Translations under genes and position numbers: made by a program
The notes under the pieces: generated by a model
Databases searched by the model: none
What the model saw: only the letters and a program-made list of their open reading frames with translations
Told to the model about the DNA's origin: nothing
In this document: positions 16,006 through 25,155 of the stretch, piece by piece
Position numbering within the stretch: the first letter of the stretch is position 1
Layout: each line of letters starts with the position of its first letter
Assembly: GCF_027938815.1 (NCBI RefSeq)
Contig: NZ_CP115913.1
Location: 554,001 to 618,000, forward strand
Length of the DNA stretch: 64,000 nt
From: Oceanirhabdus sp. W0125-5
GTDB taxonomy: Bacteria; Bacillota; Clostridia; Clostridiales; Clostridiaceae
Direction of reading: 5' to 3'

Positions 16006-17394
16006 TTAAATCAAATCATCCATACCATTAACTGTAGCCTGTTCATCTTCATCAATAGGAATAACTATGCATTTTTGACCATCAATCATTTGGGCTTTGA
16101 TTTTAGGGATTTTTTCAGGATTTACTTGAAGTACAACATCATAGTTAGTACTATCATCCTCTGAAGTAGTAGATGGAGTTTCCTCCGAATTATCTTGAAG
16201 AGTATCTTCAACAGTATCCTCTAAAGCATCTTCTATGTTATCTTTTGAAGGTTCATCATCTACAGCAACTTCATCAAGAGTTTTAGAATCTTCAGCTTCC
16301 TTATTATCATCAGCTTCTTTCTTCACTTGTTCAAGTTTAGTCTGTAGAAGTTCTACTTGTTTTTCAAGACGTTCTTCCTTTTGCCTTTGAGCACTTTCCT
16401 TAAGTATTTTTGGGTCGATTAGACTTTCTGCTAAAGGAAGGTCATCACCAAAACATTCTATATAAGATTCTTCAATTTTAGCAGTAACTTCTTCAGGAAC
16501 TCCACTTTCTATTAAAAGTTCTTGTATATTTTTCTTTGTTAAAGTTTTAGGTTCACTATCTGGATCATCATATATTGCATTATACTCTTCTATCATGGTA
16601 TTCAGGTTTTCCTGTACTTCCATAAAAATTTTATCGGCTTTTCTCTCATCAGTGCTAACAGAATCTTTGATTATTGCTTGGAAAGATTCTTTTTGTATAG
16701 CAGCAGTTTGTCTTGAATAACAGCCTAGAGCTTCTTCCATTAATTCAGGATGAGGGTTCTTTTTATTTTTAGTATAGTATATAACAGAATTAACATCTGA
16801 ACTACGATCGATAAAGGCTGGGAACACAAAGCCAAGAGCTGGAGCTTCAACTACCCAGTCTCTAATACGTGCCTTTATTTTCTTTTCTTCTTCAAAGTAT
16901 CTAAGACCAGGTTCTGAAAGTGAAACAGGACATATAGCACATAAAATATACTCATATACTTCTTCAGATTCATCTAATTTATTATTATCGGTTGTTTTAG
17001 TCATAACATCATAAGCATCATGAAAAATCAGTATCAAAAAATTCTCAGCATAATCATAACTATCAATAATAGATTGATAAAATTTTTGAAGTAAATCATC
17101 ATCTTTTAATCCGCTTTTTTTTAGCTGCATAAGAAAAAGCTGTTTTTCATTTTCATAATTCTCATTAATCGGAAAGTTAAGTTCTAAAATATTATTGCCA
17201 ATAGTTCCAGATAGAACTTTTTTAGCGATTTCTAAGTACTTAAAGTATTCATCCTCATCTAAATTCAAAAAGTTTTCTCTAAAAGTTAAAAGGATATTCT
17301 TTTCACCATTAACGTAGCAGCCGCACATTTTAGTGAAGGAACAATGATTTTTCTTAAAACGTTTTTTTAACTCAAGTATATCTTTTTTCCTCAT
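16006..17394 (-). CDS. DUF4317-family protein
   Basis: A 462-residue cytoplasmic protein with the N-terminal DUF4317 signature: a basic KKDILELKKRFKKN followed by a cysteine-bearing TKMCGCYVNGEKN. The middle includes the conserved YILCAICPVSLSEPGLRYF. The last 120 residues are very acidic and probably disordered, with a coiled-coil stretch rich in Glu and Lys just before. I start at the ATG at 17394, with GAGGGG upstream; a TTG two codons earlier is possible but badly spaced. The function of DUF4317 is unknown. It occurs mainly in Clostridia. Confidence 0.85.
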   Translation of the reverse strand: MRKKDILELKKRFKKNHCSFTKMCGCYVNGEKNILLTFRENFLNLDEDEYFKYLEIAKKVLSGTIGNNILELNFPINENYENEKQLFLMQLKKSGLKDDDLLQKFYQSIIDSYDYAENFLILIFHDAYDVMTKTTDNNKLDESEEVYEYILCAICPVSLSEPGLRYFEEEKKIKARIRDWVVEAPALGFVFPAFIDRSSDVNSVIYYTKNKKNPHPELMEEALGCYSRQTAAIQKESFQAIIKDSVSTDERKADKIFMEVQENLNTMIEEYNAIYDDPDSEPKTLTKKNIQELLIESGVPEEVTAKIEESYIECFGDDLPLAESLIDPKILKESAQRQKEERLEKQVELLQTKLEQVKKEADDNKEAEDSKTLDEVAVDDEPSKDNIEDALEDTVEDTLQDNSEETPSTTSEDDSTNYDVVLQVNPEKIPKIKAQMIDGQKCIVIPIDEDEQATVNGMDDLI

Positions 17395-17610
17395 ATACAA
17401 CCCCTCAATCTAGTCTTTATATATTTACATATTATCATCCACTTCATTTTATAACATGAACATATTACATTATAGCATAATTGACATTATTACTTTGAAA
17501 TTTTTGGATATATAAAATCATGTTGTATAGTATAATAAAGATGAAAGCGGGATGATAGAGTCTAAATAAAAAATAGTTTGATAAAAGTGAACATGTGAAA
17601 GGGGTATTAT

Positions 17611-18147
17611 ATGAAAGTATATATTGTTGGTTCTGTGGCAAGTGGAAAAACAACTTTTGCAAAAAAATTATCTGATAAGCTAGGAATTGAATGTACTCAT
17701 CTTGATGGCATTGTACATATAAAAGATAAGACTAATAAAGAATGGGGTAATATTAGAAGAACTGATGATGAAATAGATAGATTGTTTATTGAACTTATTA
17801 ACAAACAACAATGGATAATTGAAGATGCAGGTAGGAAATGCTTTAGTGAAGGTATGGAAAAGGCTGATATAATTATTTATCTTAAACCAAGTAAATTTAT
17901 TAGAAAAAAGAGAATTATTACTAGATATATTAAGCAGAAAATAGGACTTGAAGATTGTTTGTATACACCAAATCTACGCATGCTTAAATTTATGTTTAGG
18001 GCTATAAAGAATTATGAAATTGGAAAGGACGACTTGGAAAGCAGATTAAGTCCATATAATAATAAAACTGTAACTCTTAAAAACAATAAAGAGATTAAAC
18101 AATTCATGTTCAACTTAAGGAATAAAGCTATAGGGACAATTAATTAA
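17611..18147 (+). CDS. P-loop nucleotide kinase-like protein
   Basis: A 178-residue protein opening with a Walker A, VGSVASGKTT, then HLDGIVHI with a conserved Asp, an ADxIIYL strand and a basic lid-like helix KFIRKKRIITRYI. This is the outline of the adenylate-kinase-like proteins often labelled topology modulation or FlaR-like proteins. The physiological substrate is unknown. GAAAGGGG precedes the ATG. The 3' end of the gene forms part of its own terminator hairpin. Confidence 0.8.
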   Translation: MKVYIVGSVASGKTTFAKKLSDKLGIECTHLDGIVHIKDKTNKEWGNIRRTDDEIDRLFIELINKQQWIIEDAGRKCFSEGMEKADIIIYLKPSKFIRKKRIITRYIKQKIGLEDCLYTPNLRMLKFMFRAIKNYEIGKDDLESRLSPYNNKTVTLKNNKEIKQFMFNLRNKAIGTIN

Positions 18148-18176
18148 ATTAACTGTCTCTATAGCTTTATTGTTTA
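18121..18176 (+). terminator. Terminator overlapping the kinase gene end
   Basis: AATAAAGCTATAGGGACAATT pairs with its near-complement at 18151-18171, then TGTTTA. The stop codon at 18145-18147 is in the loop. Confidence 0.75.
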
Positions 18177-18262
18177 ATCTAAGTTTGAACTCTGCTGCTA
18201 CATACGCTCATGTTTGAGTTATGTGTATTAGCAATGACTCAGTCTCAAATGAAATGAAGCAG

Positions 18263-18293
18263 TTGACTTTTCCCTTAGGGGAAGGTGTATAGT
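18263..18293 (+). promoter_or_regulatory. MerR-type promoter with 19-base spacer
   Basis: TTGACT (18263-18268) and TATAGT (18288-18293) are separated by 19 bases, too long for normal recognition. The spacer holds the dyad TTTCCCTTAGGGGAAGG. Long-spacer promoters with a central dyad are the hallmark of MerR-family activators, which twist the DNA to align the boxes. The MerR gene follows directly, so it probably controls itself and the hydrolase gene. Confidence 0.85.
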
Positions 18294-18359
18294 AAAAGGC
18301 ATCAAGGTATTGATATTTTGAGCAGTTAGTATAAAAATATGAAAACTGGAGGTGATGAC

Positions 18360-19184
18360 TTGTTATCTATTGGCGAATTCTCAAAGATATGCGAAGTATC
18401 TACAAAAACCCTTCGTTATTATGATGAAATTGGATTAATTAAGCCTGATGAGATTAACCCTGAAAGCGGTTATAGGTATTATTCAATCGGGCAACTAAAA
18501 AAGATGATTTTTATCAACCGTTTGAAATCTTATAATTTTTCTCTACAAGAAATTAAAGCTATTGTGGAATTGGAAAAGGATGAATCAGAAGAAAAGCTTT
18601 ATTCTGCTCTTAATCGAAAGAGAATGGAAATACAGGAGAAACTAAGTGTTTTTGAATATACTCTAAAGCAAATAAGTAATGATATTTTAAACTTAGATAA
18701 GGGTATCCCAATTATGTCGTACCTTGACAGTATAGAAGTGCAACTTGTTGAAACCCAGCCACAAAATATTCTTTATATTAGACACATGATGAGCAGAGAT
18801 GAGTATGCTGAGGGATATGGAAATTATTTTAGCAACCTATATGAAAAGATTGCTACTGAAAAACTCACCCTGATTGGTAAGCCAATGACTATTTATCACA
18901 GCCCTGAATATAATCCTGTGGGCAATGATACAGAGTTTGCCATCCCAATAGAGGAGCCTGTAAAGGGAACGAGAGATTTCCATGGTGGACTTTGTGCTAA
19001 GTCTGTTTTAAAGGGGCCATATTCAGAATTGACATCGGTATTTGCTAAACTCAGTGAATGGGTAGAAAATGAAGGATATGAATTGGTGAAATCACCATAT
19101 GAAAAATATTTAACCAACCCATATCAAGCCAGCATTCCAGAGGATATTGTTACCGAGGTGTATTTTCCTGTAAAGAAAAAATAG
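18360..19184 (+). CDS. MerR-family activator with GyrI-like effector domain
   Basis: This is a BmrR-like regulator. The N-terminal winged helix reads SIGEFSKICEVSTKTLRYYD followed by EIGLIKP. A dimerisation helix covers about residues 80-110, and the C-terminal 150 residues form a GyrI-like small-molecule-binding domain (QNILYIRHMMSRDEYAEGY at its start, ending EVYFPVKK). I take the TTG at 18360 as start, because GGAGGTGA at 18350 is placed for it; an ATG 21 bases earlier lies upstream of that site. The length is about 274 residues. It sits behind a textbook MerR promoter and in front of a beta-lactamase-like gene that it may induce. Confidence 0.9.
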   Translation: MLSIGEFSKICEVSTKTLRYYDEIGLIKPDEINPESGYRYYSIGQLKKMIFINRLKSYNFSLQEIKAIVELEKDESEEKLYSALNRKRMEIQEKLSVFEYTLKQISNDILNLDKGIPIMSYLDSIEVQLVETQPQNILYIRHMMSRDEYAEGYGNYFSNLYEKIATEKLTLIGKPMTIYHSPEYNPVGNDTEFAIPIEEPVKGTRDFHGGLCAKSVLKGPYSELTSVFAKLSEWVENEGYELVKSPYEKYLTNPYQASIPEDIVTEVYFPVKKK

Positions 19185-19250
19185 TATAAAGACCTGATAT
19201 TTTAATTAACACTCATTAAACAAAAAGATGTTTTTTAGGAGGTATTTATT

Positions 19251-20273
19251 ATGAAAAGAAGCTATTGGCCTACTAATGAATGGCAATCTGCAGTACCGGC
19301 AACCTTGAAATTGGACTCTGGAAAGCTTTCAGAGCTTGAACCTATGATAAAATCCCAGTACGGTAATATAAATGGTATCGTTGTTGTACGAAATGGATAT
19401 ATAGCTTATGAAAGATACTTTAATGGCTATGGTCCAGATAATACACATCATGTGGCATCGGTAACGAAAAGCATAGTATCTGCTATTATCGGTATCGCTA
19501 TAGATGATGGATATATTAAAAGTGTAGATCAGAAGGTTTTAGATTTTTTCCCTGAATATGTTCATGAAGCTGATGATATTCAGAAAGGAGAAATCACCAT
19601 ACGTCATCTTCTTACTATGACAGCTCCTTATTCATTTGAGGACTGGAATGAACCACTGGACAAGATGTGTATGAATCCTGACTGGACAAAGTATATTCTC
19701 GATATATTAGGTGAAAATGGAAAAGTAGGAGCTTTTAAGTATTCTACTGCAGGAGCTCATTTGCTTTCAACTATTATCACTCGCAGCACAGGAAAAAGTA
19801 CTAGAGAGTATGCAAATGAACGCTTATTTAAACATATAGGGATGAAAGAAATACCTAATTATGAAATGAAGTCATTTGGCTTTGACGACCTATTCGGAAA
19901 AAATGTTAAAGGGTGGGTGAATGATCCACAAGGTAATTCAACAGGAGGATGGGGGCTTACTCTAACTCCACGTGATATGGCACGTTTTGGTTTCTTATAT
20001 TTGAACCGTGGTATTTGGAATAAGAAACAGATTATTTCAGAGGAGTGGATTGATGAAGCAACAGCAATGAACCCTAATAAATATGGTTATTTATGGTGGT
20101 TAAGAAAAGAGGAGGGAGTATTTGCATACTTAGCAATAGGGGATGGAGGTAATGTAATTTGCTGTATTCCAGAAAAAGATATAGTTATTGCAATTGCATC
20201 AGAATTTATGATGAATCCTCGTGATAGGTGGACGTTAATTAATGAATATATTATACCAGCTGTAATAGAGTAA
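19251..20273 (+). CDS. Beta-lactamase-like (class C fold) serine hydrolase
   Basis: A 340-residue protein of the penicillin-binding-protein/class C beta-lactamase superfamily. The catalytic SxxK is SVTK in HVASVTKSIVSAI (near residue 72), the YxN-like motif is probably YSTAGAH, and a C-terminal GDGGN replaces the usual KTG. It lacks a signal peptide, so it is probably a cytoplasmic esterase or peptidase and not an antibiotic-resistance enzyme. AGGAGG precedes the ATG. The upstream MerR activator likely controls it. The pair ends the stretch before repeat D. Confidence 0.85.
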   Translation: MKRSYWPTNEWQSAVPATLKLDSGKLSELEPMIKSQYGNINGIVVVRNGYIAYERYFNGYGPDNTHHVASVTKSIVSAIIGIAIDDGYIKSVDQKVLDFFPEYVHEADDIQKGEITIRHLLTMTAPYSFEDWNEPLDKMCMNPDWTKYILDILGENGKVGAFKYSTAGAHLLSTIITRSTGKSTREYANERLFKHIGMKEIPNYEMKSFGFDDLFGKNVKGWVNDPQGNSTGGWGLTLTPRDMARFGFLYLNRGIWNKKQIISEEWIDEATAMNPNKYGYLWWLRKEEGVFAYLAIGDGGNVICCIPEKDIVIAIASEFMMNPRDRWTLINEYIIPAVIE

Positions 20274-20293
20274 AATTTCATTTAAAGGTGATA

Positions 20294-20327
20294 CGGAGAA
20301 CTGTACCATAAATAGGTGCGGTTTTTC
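20294..20327 (+). repeat. rlmH 3'-end repeat, copy D
   Basis: GGAGAACTGTACCATAAATA and GGTGCGGTTTTT repeat the rlmH end and match copy B closely, including a few bases upstream (TACGG-GAAC). The codons would read G-E-L-Y-H-K-stop. No rlmH frame precedes it. It marks the far edge of the repeat-bounded accessory region. Confidence 0.75.
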
Positions 20328-20415
20328 TTATATTATTAGTATATGAGAAGTTATTTATTAATGATATAATGATAAGGATAAATTTAAATGAGATAGTAAG
20401 AAAGAAGGGTTTAAT

Positions 20416-21447
20416 TTGAATAGATACGCAATACTTGCAAATCCAGGTCATAATCGTATTTATTTTGAAACAGCACTTAAAATTGCTGTTTCAGAGCTTG
20501 AAGCGATTGCTGGTGCATATGATATGGAGATTAATGAAATTGAAGAGGGCAATATAGGACTTCCAGCGTCCATATGTTTTAGTACAAATAGAGAGCTTAA
20601 AAAGGAAGATTTCAGAGTTTTAGGATTCTCATCTATTTTTTATGCTTTATTTGAAATAGTAGAAGGTGATCTTTTAAGACCTATCAGTGTTCCTGATTTT
20701 CATACATTCCCTGAAAGCATGGTTCAAATTTTAAAGTATGCTGGTAAGACAAATGAACAATTTACAAGACTTATGGTAAATCTTGCTCTTAGTGCATGTA
20801 ATACAGGAAGTGATAAGATTACTTTGTTTGACCCGATGTGCGGTAAAGGAACTACTTTATATGAAGGTTTCATTAGAGGTTTCGATGTTAAGGGAGTAGA
20901 AATTAATGGGATATGGACTCAAGAAATTCAGACATATGTTGTTAGATTCTTAAAAGAAGGAAGATACAAACATAAAGCTCAAAAGTCAAAGCAGTCTGAT
21001 TCAAAAGGTAAAAAAATAGCAAATATATTTAGTTTAACAGCAGCAGCAGAGAAAGCTGATTTTAATGCTGGAAATGTTCAAACATTCGAGTTATTTAATG
21101 CTGATACAAGAAAAGCAAATCTTCTTATGAAGAAGAAATCATGTGATATTATCATATCTGACTTACCTTATGGAGTTCAGCATGGAAGTAAAAATGACAA
21201 GGATTCGAATATGTCAAGAAGTGCATTGGGTCTTTTAAAGGAAGCAATACCTGCGTGGTATCATGTTTTAAAGACAAAAGGAAGTATTGTTTTATCATAT
21301 AATGAATTTACAATGAAGTATGACGATGTTGCAGATGTGTTAGAGGAAAATGGATTTAAAGTACTTGATGAATCACCTTTTAATAATTACTTGCATAGAG
21401 TTGACCAATCCATTAATAGAAACTTAATAGTAGCTGTTAAGGGGTAG
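20416..21447 (+). CDS. Class I SAM-dependent RNA methyltransferase-like protein
   Basis: A 343-residue protein starting at TTG with GAAGGG upstream. Its C-terminal half is a Rossmann methyltransferase of the N6-adenine/guanine-N2 RNA type: LFDPMCGKGTTLYEG is motif I and IIISDLPYG takes the place of the catalytic (D/N)PPY motif. The N-terminal 130 residues resemble the accessory region of TRM11/THUMP-like enzymes but are not clearly a THUMP domain. The likely target is tRNA or rRNA. Leu in place of the first Pro of the catalytic motif is unusual but also seen in TRM11-like proteins. Confidence 0.8.
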   Translation: MNRYAILANPGHNRIYFETALKIAVSELEAIAGAYDMEINEIEEGNIGLPASICFSTNRELKKEDFRVLGFSSIFYALFEIVEGDLLRPISVPDFHTFPESMVQILKYAGKTNEQFTRLMVNLALSACNTGSDKITLFDPMCGKGTTLYEGFIRGFDVKGVEINGIWTQEIQTYVVRFLKEGRYKHKAQKSKQSDSKGKKIANIFSLTAAAEKADFNAGNVQTFELFNADTRKANLLMKKKSCDIIISDLPYGVQHGSKNDKDSNMSRSALGLLKEAIPAWYHVLKTKGSIVLSYNEFTMKYDDVADVLEENGFKVLDESPFNNYLHRVDQSINRNLIVAVKG

Positions 21448-21632
21448 AAATATTAAAAGAACAAGGGGCTATTACAAGAGAGTTTTAATGTGTATTTCAA
21501 GATATTCACAACTCAAAATACAATTAAATCCAATAATAGACAATAAAATCATAAAGAATGGTAAATGCTCAGGGTGTATAAAAGAAAGTAAAATAGTATT
21601 AAAAAAATTAAAAAAAATCTAACAAAATACTT

Positions 21633-21667
21633 AATAGTATAGCAAAAATTTGCTATACTATTTTTAT
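21633..21667. terminator. Bidirectional terminator
   Basis: AATAGTATAGCAAA pairs perfectly with TTTGCTATACTATT (21633-21662), then TTTATT. The rest of 21448-21796 shows no gene. Confidence 0.85.
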
Positions 21668-21796
21668 TAAGAAGATTATTCAAGTATATGAGATAAATAG
21701 TATAACAAATGCTCAAAAATGCGAGTAAAGTAATGATAAACAATAAAACTCATTGCAAATAGATTAAATTATATCGGGGTGGGTAGGGGGATCAAG

Positions 21797-24001
21797 ATGT
21801 ACAAGAAGAATATTAAAGGTTTACTAAATAGTTTAGGAGTTAAAGTGGCAACTTATATGTTATTAGTTGCAATTGCACCATTAAGTACTTACTTAATATT
21901 GAATAGTATAGTTGTTTGTAAATATTTTTTAAGAATTGAGAAGACAAGCATAATGTCTAATGTTCAGAAAGCTCATAAAATTATTCAATCAGAGGGATTA
22001 AGTTTAGAGAAAATAGCTAAAGATAATGGAATATGGAGTGCTGTTTATCAAAAAATACAAGAAAAAGATACTGAATGGTTTAAATCCTATTATTCAGCGT
22101 GGAGTCCAGAGGTTTTTGATTTAGATTTGATAGTGATAGCTAATAAAAATAGAGAAATTATAGATGAATATGGCTTAAAATCTAATAATGATACTCAATT
22201 ACTTGATGATAAGATAATAAGTAAGGTATTAAGTGGGGGGTATGATGGAAAGAAAAATTATCCAAGTGGGATTAAGATGTATAATGGAAATTTATATATA
22301 ATTGGAACATCTCCTATTCTTTTATCAGATTATAGTGGGAATTCTAGAGGAATAGTTATTTTCGGAAAAAAAATCACACCTGAATTTCTTCAAGATATAA
22401 AAGATAAGTTTGGGTATGATATCTTTTTTACTTATGATAATACTTATGTTTCAAACATGGAAGTCAGTAAAGATATTAAAGATAATTTTCATTTAATAAG
22501 TGAATCAAAGAGTGAAGAAACAATTAAGTTAGGTGAATCAAAAATTATTGGAAGTATGGATATTAAAGATATTTCTAATGAAAAAATAGGACAACTTTAT
22601 ATTGTTGAATATAGAGATATATTTTTAACTACATTGAATTTAATGCATAAGTATATTTTAGTGATTTTCTTTTTTGCTTGTGGTTTAAGTTTAATATTAG
22701 GACTTAAATTGAAGAATATAATAGTTAATCCTATGAAAGAGTTTGAAAAGCAAATTGCCAAAATAAATGATAAAAATTCATCCATAAATATAAAAACTAA
22801 TGGAGTGAATGAATTCAATAATTTTTCTAATAGTCTTGTAAAATATTTAAACCAAATGACTGATATTATATGTAGTTATAGAAAAGAAAATAAAACCTTA
22901 AGAAAAATTTCTAATACAGATGGGTTAACTTCATTGTATAATCATAGATATTTTTATGAATGTTTTAATGAAAAAATTAGTTCAGGATGCAGACAAATAA
23001 CAGTATTGTTTTGTGATATTGACAAGTTCAAATTGATAAACGATATTAAGGGGCATATAACTGGAGATATAATACTGAAAGAAGTAGCAAATATTATCAA
23101 TGATTCAGCAAAAGGAAATGATTTGATTTTCAGATATGGTGGAGAAGAGTTTGTTGTGCTATTAGATAATATTACTTGTGAAAAAGCTTGGCTTATAGCA
23201 GAAGAAATTAGAATTAATATTATTAAATCTAAGAAAATTCAAAAGCATGCTGGAGATTTACCAGTAACTATTAGTATTGGTTTAGCATCTTATCCCAATG
23301 ATTCATTAGATGCAAAGGATTTAATAGAAAAAGCGGATAAGGCTATGTATTTTGCAAAACAAAATGGTAGAAATCAGTGTTGTATATATAATCAAGATAT
23401 AGAAAATATATTAAAAGAAAATTCTAATGAGTTTGCTAGGGAAGAAATATTAGTAGATTCGGCTTTTGCTTTAGGTGCTGCTATTGATGCTAAGGATGTT
23501 TATACAGGTAAACATTCTGAGTTAGTGACAAGATATTCTCTATTACTTGCTGAAAAACTTAAGTTATCAGTTCAGGACAAGTATATATTAAGAATAGGTG
23601 CATTATTACATGATTGCGGAAAAATTGGAATTCCAGATGATATTATTCATAAACCTAGTAGGTTAACAGATGAAGAGTTTAAAATAATAAAAAACCATAC
23701 TATATTAGGAAATAATATTGCAAAACATATTGTAAAGAATCCAGCAATTATCGCTTGTGTTAGAAACCATCATGAAAGATGGGATGGAAAGGGATATCCA
23801 GATGGATTGTCAGGAAATGATATTCCTCTGCATGCTAGAATAGTATGCATTGCAGATGCATATCATGCAATGATATCTAATCGTCCATATAGAAAACCAT
23901 TATCTCAAGATGTTGCTTTTGAGGAACTGAGAATAAATAAGGGAACTCAATTTGATCCTGAATTAGTTGATGTATTTATTAAGACAGTTGAAGAAGATTA
24001 A
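21797..24001 (+). CDS. Membrane GGDEF and HD-GYP cyclic-di-GMP signalling protein
   Basis: The protein has 734 residues. A first membrane helix lies near residues 13-36, an extracellular CHASE4-like sensor of about 230 residues follows, then a second helix (near 280-300). The GGDEF domain has the active motif FRYGGEEF, so cyclase activity is possible. The C-terminal HD-GYP phosphodiesterase has HDCGKIGIPD and HHERWDGKGYPDGLSG, the intact catalytic signatures. A protein that can both make and break c-di-GMP suggests switchable control by the outer sensor. I start at the ATG at 21797 behind GGTAGGGGG; a GTG six codons earlier overlaps that site. It is transcribed alone. Confidence 0.93.
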   Translation: MYKKNIKGLLNSLGVKVATYMLLVAIAPLSTYLILNSIVVCKYFLRIEKTSIMSNVQKAHKIIQSEGLSLEKIAKDNGIWSAVYQKIQEKDTEWFKSYYSAWSPEVFDLDLIVIANKNREIIDEYGLKSNNDTQLLDDKIISKVLSGGYDGKKNYPSGIKMYNGNLYIIGTSPILLSDYSGNSRGIVIFGKKITPEFLQDIKDKFGYDIFFTYDNTYVSNMEVSKDIKDNFHLISESKSEETIKLGESKIIGSMDIKDISNEKIGQLYIVEYRDIFLTTLNLMHKYILVIFFFACGLSLILGLKLKNIIVNPMKEFEKQIAKINDKNSSINIKTNGVNEFNNFSNSLVKYLNQMTDIICSYRKENKTLRKISNTDGLTSLYNHRYFYECFNEKISSGCRQITVLFCDIDKFKLINDIKGHITGDIILKEVANIINDSAKGNDLIFRYGGEEFVVLLDNITCEKAWLIAEEIRINIIKSKKIQKHAGDLPVTISIGLASYPNDSLDAKDLIEKADKAMYFAKQNGRNQCCIYNQDIENILKENSNEFAREEILVDSAFALGAAIDAKDVYTGKHSELVTRYSLLLAEKLKLSVQDKYILRIGALLHDCGKIGIPDDIIHKPSRLTDEEFKIIKNHTILGNNIAKHIVKNPAIIACVRNHHERWDGKGYPDGLSGNDIPLHARIVCIADAYHAMISNRPYRKPLSQDVAFEELRINKGTQFDPELVDVFIKTVEED

Positions 24002-24004
24002 TGT

Positions 24005-24036
24005 AAAAAGTGTGCGATTATACGTACACTTTTTTA
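24005..24036 (+). terminator. Terminator of the c-di-GMP protein gene
   Basis: AAAAAGTGT pairs with ACACTTTTTT around CGATTATACGT-type loop sequence. Confidence 0.8.
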
Positions 24037-24159
24037 ACAATTCTCAGTACCATTCTCCAAAAAACTACATATTCTAATAATAGAGAGGTAGAAATACTTT
24101 TAGCATCAAAATGAAATATGTTTCTATCTTTATAAACGATAAATCGGAGGAATGCCGAT

Positions 24160-25018
24160 ATGGCAGTAAAAATAGATAAGTATATTTTAGGTCAATCAGA
24201 ACAGAAATCTATTCAACAGCTGGCAGAAGAGATTAGATCTTGCACTAGAACCCAATCCTCATATTGAAGGGGGTACTGTTTTTGGAACAGTAAAAGATGA
24301 ATTGGATAATCCTATTGCAGGGGCTTTAGTGAAAATTATGGATAACAATCATAATCCATTAGCTCATGCTATTACTGGTGAGGATGGAGCTTATATCTTT
24401 AATTCATTTCCACCAGGATCAAACTACCATATTTATGCTATTGCTCAAGGGTATAAATTAGAAGAAGATGTTCCATTTACACTGCTTCCACAGCAGTCAG
24501 TGGAAAAAGATTTTATATTACCAATTGATCCAGCTTCAGCTTTAGCAATTATTGCTGGAGACATTTTAGATATTAAATCACAAAAAGCCATTAATGGAGC
24601 AGTAGTTAATTTATTTAATGAAGTGGATGAGTTAATTGCTTTAAGTTATACTAATGAGTATGGTCAATTTGTATTTGCAGATATTACAAAAGGAAAGTAT
24701 ACTGTTAGATTTAGTGCTTTAGGATATAAACCTTCTTCACAAACTGTAGAAATTGATAAAGATGGACAAATTGCTAATATTGTTGTTAATCTAGATGAGG
24801 ATCCAAGCTCAGCAAGAGGTACAGTTAGTGGTATGATTACAGATAATAACAACGAACCAATTGATGGAGCAGAAGTTATTCTATACTCAGTTGGAGCAGA
24901 TGAAACACTTACACCTATTGCTTTCACTAAGACTACCGATGAAGGTGTTTACTTGTTTATTAATGTTGCAAAAGGTGATTATAAAATCAAAGCTAATCAA
25001 GAAATTATTGAAGTGTAA
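24160..25018 (+). pseudogene. Carboxypeptidase-regulatory-like repeat protein, frameshifted
   Basis: An ATG at 24160 with CGGAGG upstream begins MAVKIDKYILGQSEQKSIQQ and runs to a TGA at 24265-24267. The remaining protein continues in the next frame (DLALEPNPHIEGGTVFGTVK and onward) to 25018, without a start codon of its own. The shift lies near 24228-24240; a lost GA pair or one extra base would repair it. The repaired product, about 285 residues, has three CarboxypepD_reg/Cna-B-like beta-sandwich repeats, each ending GxYxF or similar (GAYIFNSFPPG, GQFVFADITKG, GVYLFINVAKG). No signal peptide or sorting motif is present. The next gene is a paralogue. The gene is either decayed, misread, or expressed by +1 frameshifting. 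Confidence 0.75.
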
Positions 25019-25039
25019 TTATTTATCACATTCATCAGA

Positions 25040-25066
25040 AAGAACCGTTATTCACGGTTCTTTTAT
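25040..25066 (+). terminator. Terminator after the frameshifted repeat-protein gene
   Basis: AAGAACCGT pairs with ACGGTTCTT (25054-25062), followed by TTTATATTT. Confidence 0.8.
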
Positions 25067-25155
25067 ATTTGAATTGAATGTACTCTATCACATAAGTACT
25101 TTCTTTTTCGTACTATAGAGTATACGATTGTATTTTTCATTAGGGTGTGAAGAGT

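Noticed and set aside
19251..20273. An antibiotic-resistance beta-lactamase
   Set aside because: It has the fold and SxxK but no signal peptide and no KTG motif, so a general serine hydrolase is more likely.
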